Positions 6,260-6,754 of a stretch of 6,754 bases of DNA are shown one piece after another (position 1 is the stretch's first letter; each line of letters begins with the position of its first letter). Under the pieces are notes generated by a model. That model searched no databases, was not told where the DNA came from, and was given only the letters and a program-made list of their open reading frames with translations. The position numbers and the translations under genes were made by a program. Source of the stretch: Methanomicrobiales archaeon (GTDB lineage: Archaea > Halobacteriota > Methanomicrobia > Methanomicrobiales > Methanospirillaceae); NCBI GenBank assembly GCA_012798365.1, contig JAAZNH010000332.1:1-6754 (forward strand), given 5' to 3'.

Positions 6260-6278
6260 AAAAGGGCTTTCGTTTTTG
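6250..6278. terminator. Bidirectional T-rich terminator between convergent genes
   Basis: The 22-base gap between the convergent stop codons is T-rich on both strands. The plus strand reads CTTTCGTTTTTGG right after the HTH-PAS stop. The minus strand reads CCCTTTTTTATTTTTCC after the stop of the membrane-protein gene and into the 3' end of the opposite gene. T-tracts without a strong hairpin are the normal archaeal termination signal. Only a weak AAAG/CTTT stem is visible. Confidence 0.6.
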
Positions 6279-6281
6279 GAC

Positions 6282-6754
6282 TCAGTGTTCGTTGTGCGCA
6301 TCGGACGGCTGCCGGTCCTGGATCATCTTCCAGGTCCAGGCAATGAAGGCCAGCTGGATAGCCAGGATGGCAAGGGCCGAGATAGCGTCTGTCCAGCCCA
6401 GCAGGAACCCGCCTTTCAGGGTGCCTTCCGCTGATGCGGTGCTCCAGGTCAGCGGCCACATGATCAGGATATTTTTGGTGATGGCAAAGATCGCAGCAAA
6501 GATAATCCCGAAGACTGCCAGGGTTATGACCATGCCGGGTTCGTAGGTGCCGATATGATATGCCCCCAGGCAGATGCCGGTCAGGCATATACCGGGGACG
6601 ATGCCGAATGCATCATCGAACCTTATCTGGAGCCAGCTGAAGAGGAAGAACGGCTCCCAGAGGATGATGGCATTGGTCAGCATGTGGGGGACAAGGGCTA
6701 TCCCGTACGATGCAAAGTGATGAAGGACAAAGAAGAGGAAGATGAGGGTCAGCA
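6282..6754 (-). CDS. Partial membrane protein, CPBP (CAAX protease-like) family candidate
   Basis: The frame is open to the right window edge, so the N-terminal part is missing; 156 complete codons plus a partial one are visible. It is very hydrophobic, with about four to five membrane segments and a short polar tail (KMIQDRQPSDAHNEH). From the right edge it reads LTLIFLFFVLHHFASYGIA, then WEPFFLFSWLQIRFDDAFG, then GICLGAYHIGTYEPG, then TKNILIMWPLTWS. The order E-P-F-F-x-x-W, later x-x-x-H-x-G, and then N-x-x-x-x-W-P resembles the three motifs of CPBP intramembrane metalloproteases. However, the usual Glu-Glu pair is a single Glu, and the third-motif residue usually filled by His is Thr or Ser. 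It may therefore be a degenerate or non-proteolytic member. An internal ATG at 6683 is not the real start, because coding continues upstream. It converges on the HTH-PAS gene, so is unlikely to share its transcription. Confidence 0.75.
   Translation of the reverse strand, partial: LTLIFLFFVLHHFASYGIALVPHMLTNAIILWEPFFLFSWLQIRFDDAFGIVPGICLTGICLGAYHIGTYEPGMVITLAVFGIIFAAIFAITKNILIMWPLTWSTASAEGTLKGGFLLGWTDAISALAILAIQLAFIAWTWKMIQDRQPSDAHNEH

Overview
The window looks like chromosomal DNA of a methanogenic archaeon, most likely of the Methanomicrobiales (Methanoregula-like). This is an inference from protein style: PAS-rich soluble signalling proteins, a histidine kinase with a 'SLTRHDMRN' H-box, an N-terminal winged-helix domain fused to PAS domains, TATA-type promoter sequence and poly-T terminators. 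No tRNA, rRNA, CRISPR array, insertion sequence or integrase was seen.

Layout. The left half is a minus-strand gene cluster, read from right to left. It begins with an uncertain 113-codon leader ORF (3755-3414). Next come a cytoplasmic three-PAS histidine kinase (3417-1405), a four-helix membrane protein resembling the bestrophin-like DUF4239 group (1380-580), and a small CxxCxxCC (YkgJ-type) metal-cluster protein (543-61). Gaps of 24 and 36 bases with no T-tract between them suggest one transcript. The right half holds a large plus-strand gene (3809-6259) encoding an N-terminal winged helix-turn-helix followed by six PAS domains and no kinase. A partial minus-strand membrane protein with CPBP-protease-like motifs (from the right edge to 6282) converges on it across a T-rich bidirectional terminator.

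The divergent control region (about 3720-3808) is compact and structured. It has a perfect 7+3+7 interrupted palindrome, an AT-rich TATA-like element placed to give leaderless transcripts in both directions, and a GTCTGA direct repeat beside the start of the PAS regulator.

How the genes may work together (inference). The HTH-PAS6 protein looks like a one-component sensor-regulator that could bind the shared promoter region, controlling itself and the kinase operon. The kinase has no receiver partner here. It may act with the co-transcribed membrane protein and cysteine-cluster protein, or signal to a regulator elsewhere. The most notable structural observation is the PAS array of the large protein: five successive domain junctions recur every 124-125 residues with linkers of identical length, and PAS3/PAS4 look like a fairly recent internal duplication.
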